Origin: Pseudomonas sp. G2-4 | Lineage (GTDB): Bacteria > Pseudomonadota > Gammaproteobacteria > Pseudomonadales > Pseudomonadaceae | NCBI RefSeq assembly: GCF_030064125.1 | Contig: NZ_CP125957.1 | Coordinates: forward strand, 3,658,001 to 3,722,000 | Length of the DNA: 64,000 bases | Reading direction: 5' to 3' | Shown here: positions 27,921 through 36,753 of the stretch, piece by piece | How the letters are laid out: each line of letters opens with the position of its first letter | How positions within the stretch are numbered: position 1 is the first letter of the stretch | Program-made: the position numbers and the translations under genes | Notes under the pieces: model-generated | The model's input: only the letters and a program-made list of their open reading frames with translations | Told to the model about the DNA's origin: nothing | Database searches by the model: none

Positions 27921-28696
27921 GAGTCCTGCTCCTGGACCACTGACTCGCTCAGTTGCAGCACCGGCTCGAGTTCCGAACGAATGTCACGCCAGAAAACCTG
28001 CCCCAACCCAGTCAGCAACACCACCATCGCCAGGATCGCCAACCCCAGGCGCACCCCGTCCGGCAGCGACTGCTGCACCGGCATACGCACCGGCACCGCC
28101 GCCGAAGACATCGCCAGGCGCTCACTGACATCGCCATAATCGGGGTCGTGCTGCCAGGCAAACGTGAACAGCGCCAGACGCCATTTTTCATGCTGGACCT
28201 GACCGGGCTCGCCGCGCAGCCGGCCCTGGAAACCGAGGATCAGGCATTGCAGGTAGACATTGGCCAGGTCCCGGGTGCCGGGCATCTGCTCATCCAACAG
28301 CTTCTTGATGGCGGCAGGCAGCCGCTCGCCGGCCTGGCGACTGGAATACATGCGCGATTCGAGCGGGTGCTGCTGCCAGGCCAATTGCCCCGGCCACGGG
28401 GTGAACAACAAGATTTCGTCCACCAGCGCCACGAAGGCGTAGACCAGGGCCTTGACCTGCTCAGTGGCGGCATCGCCGACGGTGGCAAAAGCCACCCGCC
28501 ACAGGCGCTGGGCACTGCGCCCGGAAAACTCCACCACCCGGTTGACCAATACCGCAGGGTCGCTGTCCTTGGGCAAGTCCTGCCATTCCTGGGACCACTT
28601 CAGCCAGGCCTGACGAAAAGCGCTGCTCAGCGGCGCCTCATGCAGACCCCGAACCGCCCCGCCACTTCCGTCAGGCATACGACTCCCCTTTTGCAA
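27917..28696 (-). CDS. tssL: Type VI secretion membrane protein TssL (DotU-like)
   Basis: 259 residues. A cytosolic DotU domain (about 30-205, with ALVDEILLFTPWPGQLAWQ and LYLQCLILGFQGRLRGEP-like blocks) is followed by one membrane helix near residue 220 (LGLAILAMVVLLTGLGQVF) and a short tail. There is no OmpA-type peptidoglycan-binding domain, and no separate anchor gene is seen in the cluster. Anchored by TssM, it links the baseplate to the envelope. Confidence 0.94.
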   Translation of the reverse strand: MQKGSRMPDGSGGAVRGLHEAPLSSAFRQAWLKWSQEWQDLPKDSDPAVLVNRVVEFSGRSAQRLWRVAFATVGDAATEQVKALVYAFVALVDEILLFTPWPGQLAWQQHPLESRMYSSRQAGERLPAAIKKLLDEQMPGTRDLANVYLQCLILGFQGRLRGEPGQVQHEKWRLALFTFAWQHDPDYGDVSERLAMSSAAVPVRMPVQQSLPDGVRLGLAILAMVVLLTGLGQVFWRDIRSELEPVLQLSESVVQEQDS

Positions 28697-30028
28697 TCAG
28701 GCACTTTCACCGGTTTGCGCCACGAACAACACCACTTGCCACGGACTGCTGGGCTGGGCTGATGCCGGCGCCACGATGTACAACGGTAACTGCCCGTCGA
28801 ACCACTGCCCGCTGGCGGCCACCACAAACAACCGGGTGTCATCGCCCACGCTGTAGGCCACCTGTTCATTGCGGCTCATGGCCTGATGGGGCAGACCGCT
28901 CATGCGTTGTCGGCTCAACAGCGGGACGTGCGGCGCGGACGCGATAATCGCGCTGCGTAACCACTCGGCTGCGGCCTGCTCACTGGCGCCGTTGGGCATG
29001 CGCAGGCCGATCACCAGGCGTTGGCTCGGCTGGTCGTCAGGCAACTGGATCGAGAAGACCTGATCATTGCGCTCGAAGGCCAGGCTGCGATAGCCGGCAC
29101 GAACCAGTTCCAAGGTGTCTTCCAGCCAATCGAGCAGCGGCTCGTAGCCGCGCTGCAACTCCAGAAAATCCAGAGGCGCGAAAGCCGGCACGCCGGCCAG
29201 TGGATCGAGGGCCGACCAGGTTCCGGCCAGCCCCAGCAGCAAGCCGTACAGCGCTTGGGGCGTCACCACCCGGGTATTCAACGCACCTTCGACCTCCGGC
29301 AAACGCGCCCACAACGCCGTCAATTGCCGGCGAATCTCCAAGGCATCGTCCTGGTTACCGGCGGCCTGGGCCTGACGCAACCGACCGGCAAGGAACAGGC
29401 ATTTTTCCCGCGCCCGAGCGCACAGCCCGGCGACTCGCCGACCGAGCATCGACTCCGGCAGCAACACAGGCGTCGGTGGCGTGTAGGGCACCCGCAAAAA
29501 GCCGCCGCCTTCCTTACGGATGCGCAGCAGCGGCAGGCAGATCGAGTCGGCCTTGCTCAGTTGCGTGCACAGCCTTGGATTGGGTCGCCAGACGGTGATG
29601 GATTCGGGAAACTCGCCGCTGGTGAGGTCTGGCAGCGCATCGCGAACCACCGACTGCAGGCGGCCCTTGAGTGGCAGCAATTGTCCGGCACGCCAGAGCG
29701 GACTGATGGCCAGGTACACGGTCACGGTAGCGTCGTCGGTCTTGTTCACCGCCTCGTTGATGTCCAGCTCCAGGACAGGCCCGACACCCGCCTGCAGGTT
29801 GACCGGCAAGCCGTCCGGCAAGGTGCCTTGCAGTTGCAGCAGTCGAACTTGCCCGGCGCTGAGGGCCGAGGGGTCGACTTCCAGTTGACTGACACCCCAG
29901 AACCAGGGATTGCAGGCCCCGGCAAAATGCGCGGCCAGGGCCTCGGCGCGCAACCCTTGCAATTGAAAATGCTGGGGCAGCAACTGCATGCCCTCATGCC
30001 AGCACACCGCGTCAGGTAACAGACTCAT
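28697..30028 (-). CDS. tssK: Type VI secretion baseplate protein TssK
   Basis: 443 residues, typical TssK length. The N-terminus carries the family start (WHEGMQLLPQHFQ), and the whole protein matches the three-part TssK plan: a shell-like domain, a middle helical bundle and a C-terminal head that binds TssL/TssM. The ATG at 30028 (MSLLPDAVCWHEGM) has AAGGGAG upstream; an earlier in-frame start was rejected. It directly abuts tssL. Confidence 0.95.
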   Translation of the reverse strand: MSLLPDAVCWHEGMQLLPQHFQLQGLRAEALAAHFAGACNPWFWGVSQLEVDPSALSAGQVRLLQLQGTLPDGLPVNLQAGVGPVLELDINEAVNKTDDATVTVYLAISPLWRAGQLLPLKGRLQSVVRDALPDLTSGEFPESITVWRPNPRLCTQLSKADSICLPLLRIRKEGGGFLRVPYTPPTPVLLPESMLGRRVAGLCARAREKCLFLAGRLRQAQAAGNQDDALEIRRQLTALWARLPEVEGALNTRVVTPQALYGLLLGLAGTWSALDPLAGVPAFAPLDFLELQRGYEPLLDWLEDTLELVRAGYRSLAFERNDQVFSIQLPDDQPSQRLVIGLRMPNGASEQAAAEWLRSAIIASAPHVPLLSRQRMSGLPHQAMSRNEQVAYSVGDDTRLFVVAASGQWFDGQLPLYIVAPASAQPSSPWQVVLFVAQTGESA

Positions 30029-30079
30029 ACGACTCCCTTCGACATCCCAATGTCGCCGCGCTTGGCGGCCCGCGGTCAC

Positions 30080-30544
30080 TCAAGGCTGGTTGTCACTGAG
30101 CTGGCCATCATTCACGAGGGTCATCTCGCGACTGTCGAACTTCAGCCAGGCCTTGCGCTGATCGTCCAGCCGAAGCCGGTGGGCTCCGGGAGTGTTATAG
30201 CTGGCGAAGACTAAAAGTCCAGCGGCGCGCCGGCCCTCCAACGGGAAGGGTTGGCGGTCGATAAATTGTCCCGGGACCAACTCCAGCCCCCACACCGACA
30301 TAAGTTGACGATAGTCGCGCTGGAACTGTTCGCGCTCGGCGAACCACTGGCTGGCGGTGATACCCGACAGCTGCTTGAGCAGGTCCGGGTCATTCACGGC
30401 GATGAAATCCACGGCGATCGGCGTGTCGTCATTGGCCCGCGGCGCGACGTCCAGGGTCAGGCTGTCCAGGTCGACACTGGGGGCAAAGAACGAGCAACCG
30501 GTGAGTGCCAGGCTCAAAAAAAATCCGAAAAAAAAGACACGCAA
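30080..30544 (-). CDS. tssJ: Type VI secretion outer-membrane lipoprotein TssJ
   Basis: 154 residues. Signal peptide with lipobox LTGC, lipidated Cys17 and the following residues SFFAPS that favour outer-membrane retention. The rest is the TssJ transthyretin-like fold. It recruits TssM to the outer membrane. First gene of the leftward operon; its ATG at 30544 faces the tssB promoter region. Confidence 0.93.
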   Translation of the reverse strand: MRVFFFGFFLSLALTGCSFFAPSVDLDSLTLDVAPRANDDTPIAVDFIAVNDPDLLKQLSGITASQWFAEREQFQRDYRQLMSVWGLELVPGQFIDRQPFPLEGRRAAGLLVFASYNTPGAHRLRLDDQRKAWLKFDSREMTLVNDGQLSDNQP

Positions 30545-30768
30545 AATGAATTTTCCTTTTCTCAGCGGTCATAAATTGTTTTTGCTTGCTTTTTTATAGA
30601 CCTGTTCTAGCGTCTTGGATAGTTCGACCAGCACGGTCGAATGCACCAGGTTCGTCAAGGGAATGACAGGTTTTCTGCCCTCCATTTGCAACCTGCGGAT
30701 CAGCAAGGGATTGCGATGAGCGGGACTCCCGATGCATTGCTCCCACACATGCATCGGAGTCGGCCGCC
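30545..30768. promoter_or_regulatory. Divergent tssJ/tssB control region with two perfect inverted repeats
   Basis: 224 bases, AT-rich next to tssJ. TTCGACC-agcac-GGTCGAA (30623-30641) looks like a dimer operator. CCGATGCAT (30729-30737) and ATGCATCGG (30749-30757) form a 9-pair hairpin whose right arm covers part of the tssB ribosome site GGAG (30756-30759). Four GGA triplets (30697, 30708, 30723, 30756) resemble a leader bound by RsmA/CsrA. No convincing sigma-54 site was found. Confidence 0.6.
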
Positions 30769-31329
30769 ATGGCAGAAAGTACCCAGCACAAGCTCGACAG
30801 AGTCCGTCCTCCCCGCGTCCAGATCACCTACGACGTGGAAATCGGCAACGCCATCGAGAAAAAAGAATTGCCACTGGTGGTCGGCATTCTGGCCGACCTT
30901 TCGGGCAAGCCCCTGGACCCGCTGCCCAAGCTCAATGAGCGGCGCTTCACGGAAATCGATCGGGATAATTTCAATGAAGTCCTGGCCTCCATCTCCCCCC
31001 GCGCCACCCTCCAAGTGAACAACACCCTCAGCGGGGATGACAGCAAGCTCAACATCGAACTCAACTTCCGCCACATCGACGACTTCGACCCGGTCAAGGT
31101 CGTGGAGCAGGTCACACCGCTGCGTCGCTTGTTCGAGGCGCGCCAGCGCCTGCGGGACCTGTTGACCAAACTCGACGGCAACGACGACCTGGACAAGCTG
31201 CTGCGGGACGTGATCGCCAACACCGAAGGCCTGCAAGAGATCAAGTCGGCCCGCCCTCAGGACGTACCGCCAGAGCTGCCGACCGTGGCCGCCAACGATG
31301 ACCCGGCCCCGACCGAACCACAGGCCTGA
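30769..31329 (+). CDS. tssB: Type VI secretion contractile sheath small subunit TssB (VipA)
   Basis: 186 residues. Conserved VipA blocks are PRVQITYDVEIG and ELPLVVGILADLSG near the N-terminus and LNFRHIDDFDPVKV in the middle. A proline/alanine-rich tail follows residue 165. It co-assembles with TssC into the sheath that contracts to drive the Hcp tube. First gene of the rightward operon, 30 bases before tssC. Confidence 0.95.
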   Translation: MAESTQHKLDRVRPPRVQITYDVEIGNAIEKKELPLVVGILADLSGKPLDPLPKLNERRFTEIDRDNFNEVLASISPRATLQVNNTLSGDDSKLNIELNFRHIDDFDPVKVVEQVTPLRRLFEARQRLRDLLTKLDGNDDLDKLLRDVIANTEGLQEIKSARPQDVPPELPTVAANDDPAPTEPQA

Positions 31330-31359
31330 TCGCGCTCATCACTCAAGGGAGATAAAGCC

Positions 31360-32841
31360 ATGCCTGCTTCATCCAGCGCTCAAACCAGCGAGAGCACGAC
31401 CCAGACCCTGTCCCTGCTGGACAGGATCATCGCCGAAGGCCGCATGGCCCACGACGACAGCCAGCAGGACTACGCCCGCGACATGCTGGCCGAATTTGCC
31501 ACCCAGGTCCTCGACGAAGGCATGGCCATCGACAAGGACACCGTGGCGATGATCAACGACCGCATCAGCCAGATCGACCAGTTGATCAGCGCCCAGCTCA
31601 ACGAAGTGCTGCACCACCCCGATCTGCAGAAACTCGAAGCCTCCTGGCGCGGCCTGCACCTGCTGGTGCAGAACACCGAAACCAGCACTCGGCTCAAATT
31701 GCGCCTGCTCAACGTGACCCAGAAAGAGCTGCAGAACGATCTGGAGAAAGCCGTCGAATTCGACCAGAGCGCGTTATTCAAGAAGATCTACGAAGAAGAA
31801 TACGGCACCTTTGGCGGGCACCCGTTCAGCCTGCTGGTGGGTGACTACACCTTCGGCCGGCATCCGCAGGACATCGGCCTGCTGGAAAAACTCTCGAACG
31901 TCGCCGCCGCGGCGCACGCGCCGTTCATTGCCGCCGCCAGCCCACGGCTGTTCGACATGACCAGCTTCACCGAACTGGCAGTGCCGAGGGACCTGTCGAA
32001 GATTTTCGAGAGCCAGGAACTGATCAAGTGGCGCTCGTTCCGTGAAAGCGAAGACTCGCGTTATGTCTCCCTGGTGCTGCCGCACTTCCTGCTGCGCCTG
32101 CCCTACGGCCCGGACACGCTGCCGGTGGAAGGCATCAACTACGTCGAAGACGTCAACGGCACCGACCACAGCAAATACCTGTGGGGCAACGCCGCCTGGG
32201 CGCTGTCACAACGCATCACCGAAGCCTTCGCCAAATATGGCTGGTGCGCGGCGATTCGCGGCGCCGAGGGCGGTGGCGCGGTCGAAGGCCTGCCAGCCCA
32301 TACCTTCCGCACCAGCTCCGGGGACCTGTCGCTCAAATGCCCGACCGAAGTGGCGATCACCGACCGCCGCGAAAAAGAACTCAACGACCTGGGCTTCATC
32401 GCCCTGTGCCACAAGAAAAACAGCGACGTGGCGGTGTTCTTCGGCGGCCAGACCACCAACCGGGCCAAGGTCTACAACACCAACGAGGCCAACGCCAACG
32501 CGCGGATCTCGGCGATGTTGCCGTATGTCCTCGCGGCCTCGCGTTTCGCCCATTACCTGAAGGTGATCATGCGCGACAAAGTCGGCAGCTTCATGACCCG
32601 CGACAACGTGCAGACCTACCTCAACAACTGGATCGCCGACTACGTGCTGATCAACGACAACGCACCCCAGGAGATCAAGGCGCAATACCCGTTGCGCGAA
32701 GCGCGGGTGGACGTGACGGAGGTGGCCGGCAAGCCGGGGGCCTACAAGGCAACGGTGTTCCTGCGACCGCACTTCCAGCTCGAGGAGCTGACCGCCTCGA
32801 TCCGCCTGGTGGCGACGCTGCCGCCACCGGTTGCTGCCTGA
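31360..32841 (+). CDS. tssC: Type VI secretion contractile sheath large subunit TssC (VipB)
   Basis: 493 residues, the usual length. Hallmark segments are EASWRGLHLLVQNTETS (about residue 90), HPFSLLVGDYTFGRHPQD and the C-terminal RPHFQLEELTASIRLVA that ends nearly all VipB proteins. AAGGGAG lies upstream of the ATG. Sheath partner of TssB and substrate for ClpV recycling. Confidence 0.96.
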   Translation: MPASSSAQTSESTTQTLSLLDRIIAEGRMAHDDSQQDYARDMLAEFATQVLDEGMAIDKDTVAMINDRISQIDQLISAQLNEVLHHPDLQKLEASWRGLHLLVQNTETSTRLKLRLLNVTQKELQNDLEKAVEFDQSALFKKIYEEEYGTFGGHPFSLLVGDYTFGRHPQDIGLLEKLSNVAAAAHAPFIAAASPRLFDMTSFTELAVPRDLSKIFESQELIKWRSFRESEDSRYVSLVLPHFLLRLPYGPDTLPVEGINYVEDVNGTDHSKYLWGNAAWALSQRITEAFAKYGWCAAIRGAEGGGAVEGLPAHTFRTSSGDLSLKCPTEVAITDRREKELNDLGFIALCHKKNSDVAVFFGGQTTNRAKVYNTNEANANARISAMLPYVLAASRFAHYLKVIMRDKVGSFMTRDNVQTYLNNWIADYVLINDNAPQEIKAQYPLREARVDVTEVAGKPGAYKATVFLRPHFQLEELTASIRLVATLPPPVAA

Positions 32842-32849
32842 TTGCTCGT

Positions 32850-32963
32850 GGCTATGTGGCTATGTGGCTATGTGGCGAGGGAGCTTGCTCCCGCTGGGGC
32901 GCGAAGCGGCCCTGTTTTTTGGGGCTGCTGCGCAGCCCAGCGGGAGCAAGCTCCCTCGCCACA
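32850..32963. repeat. Three 8-base tandem repeats running into a REP pair
   Basis: GGCTATGT occurs three times in a row (32850-32873), eight bases after the tssC stop. A pair of inverted REP elements of the GGCGAGGGAGC family follows (32871-32963). The element splits the rightward T6SS operon between tssC and hcp. Confidence 0.85.
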
Positions 32964-33035
32964 GGGTTCGGAATTCGTCTTTAACTAATCGGTATCGGGC
33001 ATTGCCCCACTTGTCTTCTTCTGGAGTTCCACACA

Positions 33036-33533
33036 ATGGATGCGATCATTCTCGACCTCGGCGGCGACATCAAGGGCGACAGTCTGCTGGAGGGTTTCAC
33101 GGACAAGATCGAGGTCATGTCCTACAGCCACAACGTGGCGATGCAGGTCACCAACGACGTCAGCAACTCGGAGCGCACCTCCGGCCGGCCCCACATCGGT
33201 GAGTTCACGCTGACCAAGTTCATCGACAGCTCCACCCCCACGCTCAATGAGTATTGCTGTGCCGGCAAACCGATCCCGCAAGCCGTCATCACCATCGGCC
33301 GCAACGCCGCCGAGGGCAGCGGCAAGCTCATGCCGTTCATCATCTACACCCTGACCAACGTCGTGCTATCCAACGTCAGCGTCAGCGGCGGCACGGGCGG
33401 CAAACCCGTGGAAACCCTGTCGCTGAACTTCACCAAGATCAAATGGGAACTCACCGCCCAGAAAGACGACGGCACCAAGGAAGGCACGGCGGGCACGACC
33501 TGGGACCTGGCGGCCAACAAGATGACCAAGTGA
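33036..33533 (+). CDS. hcp: Type VI secretion tube protein Hcp
   Basis: 165 residues of the Hcp1 family. The protein starts MDAIILDLGGDIKGDS and keeps FTLTKFIDSSTPTL and the C-terminal VETLSLNFTKIKWEL block. It forms hexamer rings stacked in the sheath, is secreted and can carry small effectors. GGAG precedes the ATG by eight bases. The REP pair upstream may cause separate transcript dosage for this highly made protein. Confidence 0.94.
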   Translation: MDAIILDLGGDIKGDSLLEGFTDKIEVMSYSHNVAMQVTNDVSNSERTSGRPHIGEFTLTKFIDSSTPTLNEYCCAGKPIPQAVITIGRNAAEGSGKLMPFIIYTLTNVVLSNVSVSGGTGGKPVETLSLNFTKIKWELTAQKDDGTKEGTAGTTWDLAANKMTK

Positions 33534-33545
33534 CGGAGCGCGCCC

Positions 33546-33989
33546 ATGGCCGGCTTCGGGCTTCGCCCGCCGCTGTTCGATCGCCTGGCCAGCCCGGCGG
33601 ACGATTCGGGGCGGACGTTCGATCGACAGGCGTTGCAGGACTCGGTCCATGCCGAACTGCAACGCCTGTTCAATACCCGACGCGGCCCACGGGCGCTGAC
33701 CGAGCCCCCGAGCATCCTGGACTACGGCATCGCCGACTGGACCGCACTGCAACAGCAGCGCAGCGATGACCGGCGCCAACTGACCCGGGAAATTCGCCAG
33801 GCCATCACCCACTTCGAACCTCGCCTGCGCTTGGGTGAGGTGCAGGTCAGCCCGGTACCCGGTCATCCGCAGCAACTGAGCATACGGCTATTGGGCGAGC
33901 TGCGCGGCGACTCGCATGCATGGCCCGTGGCCTTTGTCATCGAGCACGCCGGCGACGGCCTCGAGGTACGACATGAGCGACTCGATTGA
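33546..33989 (+). CDS. tssE: Type VI secretion baseplate protein TssE (gp25-like)
   Basis: 147 residues with the GPW/gp25 fold. Visible are the N-terminal LFDRL, the SILDYGIADW motif and the EPRLRLGEV strand common to gp25 proteins. It initiates sheath assembly on the baseplate. It lies 12 bases after hcp and overlaps tssF by 17 bases. Confidence 0.92.
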   Translation: MAGFGLRPPLFDRLASPADDSGRTFDRQALQDSVHAELQRLFNTRRGPRALTEPPSILDYGIADWTALQQQRSDDRRQLTREIRQAITHFEPRLRLGEVQVSPVPGHPQQLSIRLLGELRGDSHAWPVAFVIEHAGDGLEVRHERLD

Positions 33990-35763
33990 CCCGCAACTGC
34001 TGGACTATTACCAGCGCGAACTGACCTGGCTGCGGCACGCCGGGAGCCTGTTCGCCGAACGTTACCCCAAGGTTGCCAGGCGTCTGGAGTTGTCCCCCGG
34101 TGAATGCCCCGACCCGCACGTCGAGCGCCTTCTAGAAGGCTTCGCGTTGTTGGCCGCGCGCCTGCAGCGCAGGCTCGATGACGATTACGCCGAGTTCAGC
34201 GACGCCCTGCTTGAACAGCTTTACCCACTGGCCATGCGCCCGTTGCCATCGTGCGCAATCGTGCAGTTCGAACCCGACCCGAGCAAAGGCAACCTCAACG
34301 AGGGCTACCCGCTGCCCCGTGACACCCCGTTGTTCGTCACGACCGACAAGGGCCAGAGCATTCATTTCCGTACCTCGGCTGCCGTGCACTTGTGGCCAGT
34401 AGAAGTCAGCGAAGCGTTACTGCTGGGCAGTGACGAGGCCCAGGCGCTGACCGGCGTGGTCCAGGCCCGCTCGGCCTTGCGCCTGAACCTGCGTTGCCTG
34501 GGGGAAAGCCAATGGTCGAGCCTGGGCATCGATCATCTGCGGGTGCACTTGGCCGCCTCACCGATGATCAATGCCTGGCTGTACGACTTGCTTGGCGCCC
34601 ATGCCGTCAAGGTTCTGGCCGGCCCGCCGGGTAGCGTGCCGGAACCGCTGATGGGTTTGCCGAACATCGTCGGTTTCGCCAGTGATGAAGTCTTGTTGCC
34701 GGACGAAGACGGTGTACATCCCGGCATGCGCTTGCTAGCGGAGTACTTCGCCTTTCCCGACAAATTCGGCTTTTTCGACCTGCCATTGGCCGGGGCTACC
34801 AGCGACGGCCCATCGTTGTACCTGTACATCGTGTTCGACCGCGCGCCCGCCAGCCGCCTGCCGCTCCAGGCCAGCGACATCGCCCTGGGCTGCGCCCCGG
34901 TGATCAACCTGTTCCCCAGGACCTCCGAGCCGCTGCGCCCGGACGGCACCCGCAGCGAATACCGCCTGGTGGCCGACAGTCATCGGGAGAACAGTGTCGA
35001 GATCCACAGCATCCGAGGCATGCGCGCCACGTCCAGCCAGGGCGTGCGCAAAGTGCCGGCCTACTACGGCAGCCAGCACGGCAGCGACCAGCCGTGCTAT
35101 TGGCATGCACGACGGGTCAGCGGCATGAGCCCGAACCGGCTGGGCACCGATGTGATGGTCAGCCTGGTGGATACCCGACTCGACCCACTGGCCGAAACCG
35201 GGGACTACAGCCTCACGGCGGAACTGTTGTGCACCAACCGACACCTGGCCCAGAGCCTGCCGGCCGGCACCCCGTTGGGGTTCGAGCGTCCCGGGCCCGT
35301 GGCCTGGGCCCGCCTGCGCAACCCTCCCAGCCCCCAAAGCCTGCCACGCCTGGACGGTGAGTCGCGCTGGCGGTTGGTGTCGCAATTGACGCTGAACCAT
35401 TTATCACTGGTCGAAGGTCCCCAGGCGCTGGACGCGCTGCGCGAGATTCTCGAACTGCACAATTTGCGCGACGAGGCCAGCGCCCGTCGCCAGATCGAAG
35501 GGGTATCGGGGCTGGGCTGCGAGCGTGTCATCGCCCACGTCGGCGAAGACGCCTGGCGTGGCTGGCGTAACGGGCTGGAAGTGCGCCTGCAACTGGATCC
35601 GCAGCATTTCGTCGGCAGCAGCGCCGTACTGTTCTCCGGGGTACTGGCGCAGTTCTTCTCCCTTTATGCCACCGCCAATCGCTTCGTGCGCACAGCGCTG
35701 GTTCAGTCCGACAAGGAGGTGAAAACATGGCAACCCCAAGCCGGCAAACCCCTGACGCTCTGA
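33973..35763 (+). CDS. tssF: Type VI secretion baseplate protein TssF
   Basis: 596 residues. The family start DPQLLDYYQRELTWLR and the block DPHVERLLEGFALLAARLQ are clear. It is a wedge protein of the baseplate together with TssE, TssG and TssK. The start is the ATG at 33973 within the end of tssE; an in-frame ATG at 33916 lies deeper in tssE and adds residues without family match. The end overlaps tssG by 37 bases. Confidence 0.94.
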   Translation: MSDSIDPQLLDYYQRELTWLRHAGSLFAERYPKVARRLELSPGECPDPHVERLLEGFALLAARLQRRLDDDYAEFSDALLEQLYPLAMRPLPSCAIVQFEPDPSKGNLNEGYPLPRDTPLFVTTDKGQSIHFRTSAAVHLWPVEVSEALLLGSDEAQALTGVVQARSALRLNLRCLGESQWSSLGIDHLRVHLAASPMINAWLYDLLGAHAVKVLAGPPGSVPEPLMGLPNIVGFASDEVLLPDEDGVHPGMRLLAEYFAFPDKFGFFDLPLAGATSDGPSLYLYIVFDRAPASRLPLQASDIALGCAPVINLFPRTSEPLRPDGTRSEYRLVADSHRENSVEIHSIRGMRATSSQGVRKVPAYYGSQHGSDQPCYWHARRVSGMSPNRLGTDVMVSLVDTRLDPLAETGDYSLTAELLCTNRHLAQSLPAGTPLGFERPGPVAWARLRNPPSPQSLPRLDGESRWRLVSQLTLNHLSLVEGPQALDALREILELHNLRDEASARRQIEGVSGLGCERVIAHVGEDAWRGWRNGLEVRLQLDPQHFVGSSAVLFSGVLAQFFSLYATANRFVRTALVQSDKEVKTWQPQAGKPLTL

Positions 35764-36752
35764 ACCTGAGCCAACGGCTGCGGCGTGACCCACAACGCTT
35801 CGAATGGCTCCAGGCCTTATTGCTGCTGGAGCGCGAACATCCCCAGGCCGAACCCTTGGGCAGCGGCACCGCGCCGCACGCCGAAGCCTTGCGCCTGCGC
35901 GGGCCGTTGACGCCGCTGTTCGCCGCCAGTGAAGTCGAAAGCCTTAACCAGGAACCCGGTTCGCAACCGATCCTGACCACGCCGATCTTTGGCCTCGGCG
36001 GCCCCGACGGTCCCCTGCCCTACGCTTATCAGGAATGGCTGCAACAACGGGCGCGGGCGCGGGATCATGCGCCGGCGGAATTTCTCGACCTGTTCCAGCA
36101 TCGCTTGCTCAGCCTGCTCTATAAGGTGATGCGCAAGCATCGCATCGCCCTGGGTTTCACCGCGCCTGGAGCCTCCGCGGTACACGCGCAATTGCGAGCC
36201 CTGACCGGCCTGTTGCCCAAGGCCTTGCAGGAGCGCCAGGCCGCGCCCGATTCCGCCGTGCTGGCCTGCACCGCCCTGTACGCCGATGGCCGGCGCTCCC
36301 TGGCCGGGTTCGCGGCGATTGTCCGCGAGCAGTTCGGGCTGCCGGTGGAGCTGACGGCTTACGAAGGGGGCTGGCGGGAAATTCCGTCCGCCAGTCGCAG
36401 CCGCTTGCAGCCGGGCGGCCGTAACCTGCGCCTGGGTCGCAGCGCCGTGGCCGGTACCCGGGTCTGGGACGAACATGCCGGTGTGCGCCTGACCCTCGGC
36501 CCGCTGAGCGTTGCCCAGGCCCATGGTTTGCTGCCCAACGGCGAGACCCATCCGCTACTCGCCAGCCTGTATGCCTTGTATTTCGGCCCAGACCTGGATT
36601 GCACCCTGGTATTGCTGATCCGTGGCGCCTGGCCTCTGCAACTGGGCCACCAAGCGCCGCCACGGTTGAACTGGAACGGCGGTCTGCAACGCCAGCCGAG
36701 CCTGGCCGTGCAACGGATCGTCACCCGCCTTCGTCAGCCGGAGATCGCCTGA
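35727..36752 (+). CDS. tssG: Type VI secretion baseplate protein TssG
   Basis: 341 residues. It matches the TssG pattern with RLRRDPQRFEWLQALLLLER near the start, FGLGGPDGPLPYAYQEWL in the first third, and GRSAVAGTRVWDEHAGVRL in the second half. Baseplate wedge partner of TssF. The ATG lies inside tssF after AAGGAGGTG. Confidence 0.93.
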   Translation: MATPSRQTPDALNLSQRLRRDPQRFEWLQALLLLEREHPQAEPLGSGTAPHAEALRLRGPLTPLFAASEVESLNQEPGSQPILTTPIFGLGGPDGPLPYAYQEWLQQRARARDHAPAEFLDLFQHRLLSLLYKVMRKHRIALGFTAPGASAVHAQLRALTGLLPKALQERQAAPDSAVLACTALYADGRRSLAGFAAIVREQFGLPVELTAYEGGWREIPSASRSRLQPGGRNLRLGRSAVAGTRVWDEHAGVRLTLGPLSVAQAHGLLPNGETHPLLASLYALYFGPDLDCTLVLLIRGAWPLQLGHQAPPRLNWNGGLQRQPSLAVQRIVTRLRQPEIA

Positions 36753-36753
36753 A

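Noticed and set aside
30545..30768. Sigma-54 promoter for the T6SS operon
   Set aside because: No TGGCAC-N5-TTGC pair with correct spacing was found on either strand in the divergent region.
32206..32772. Minus-strand frame opposite tssC as a possible extra T6SS gene
   Set aside because: Composition is that of an antisense shadow, and the plus-strand TssC is full length with all family blocks.
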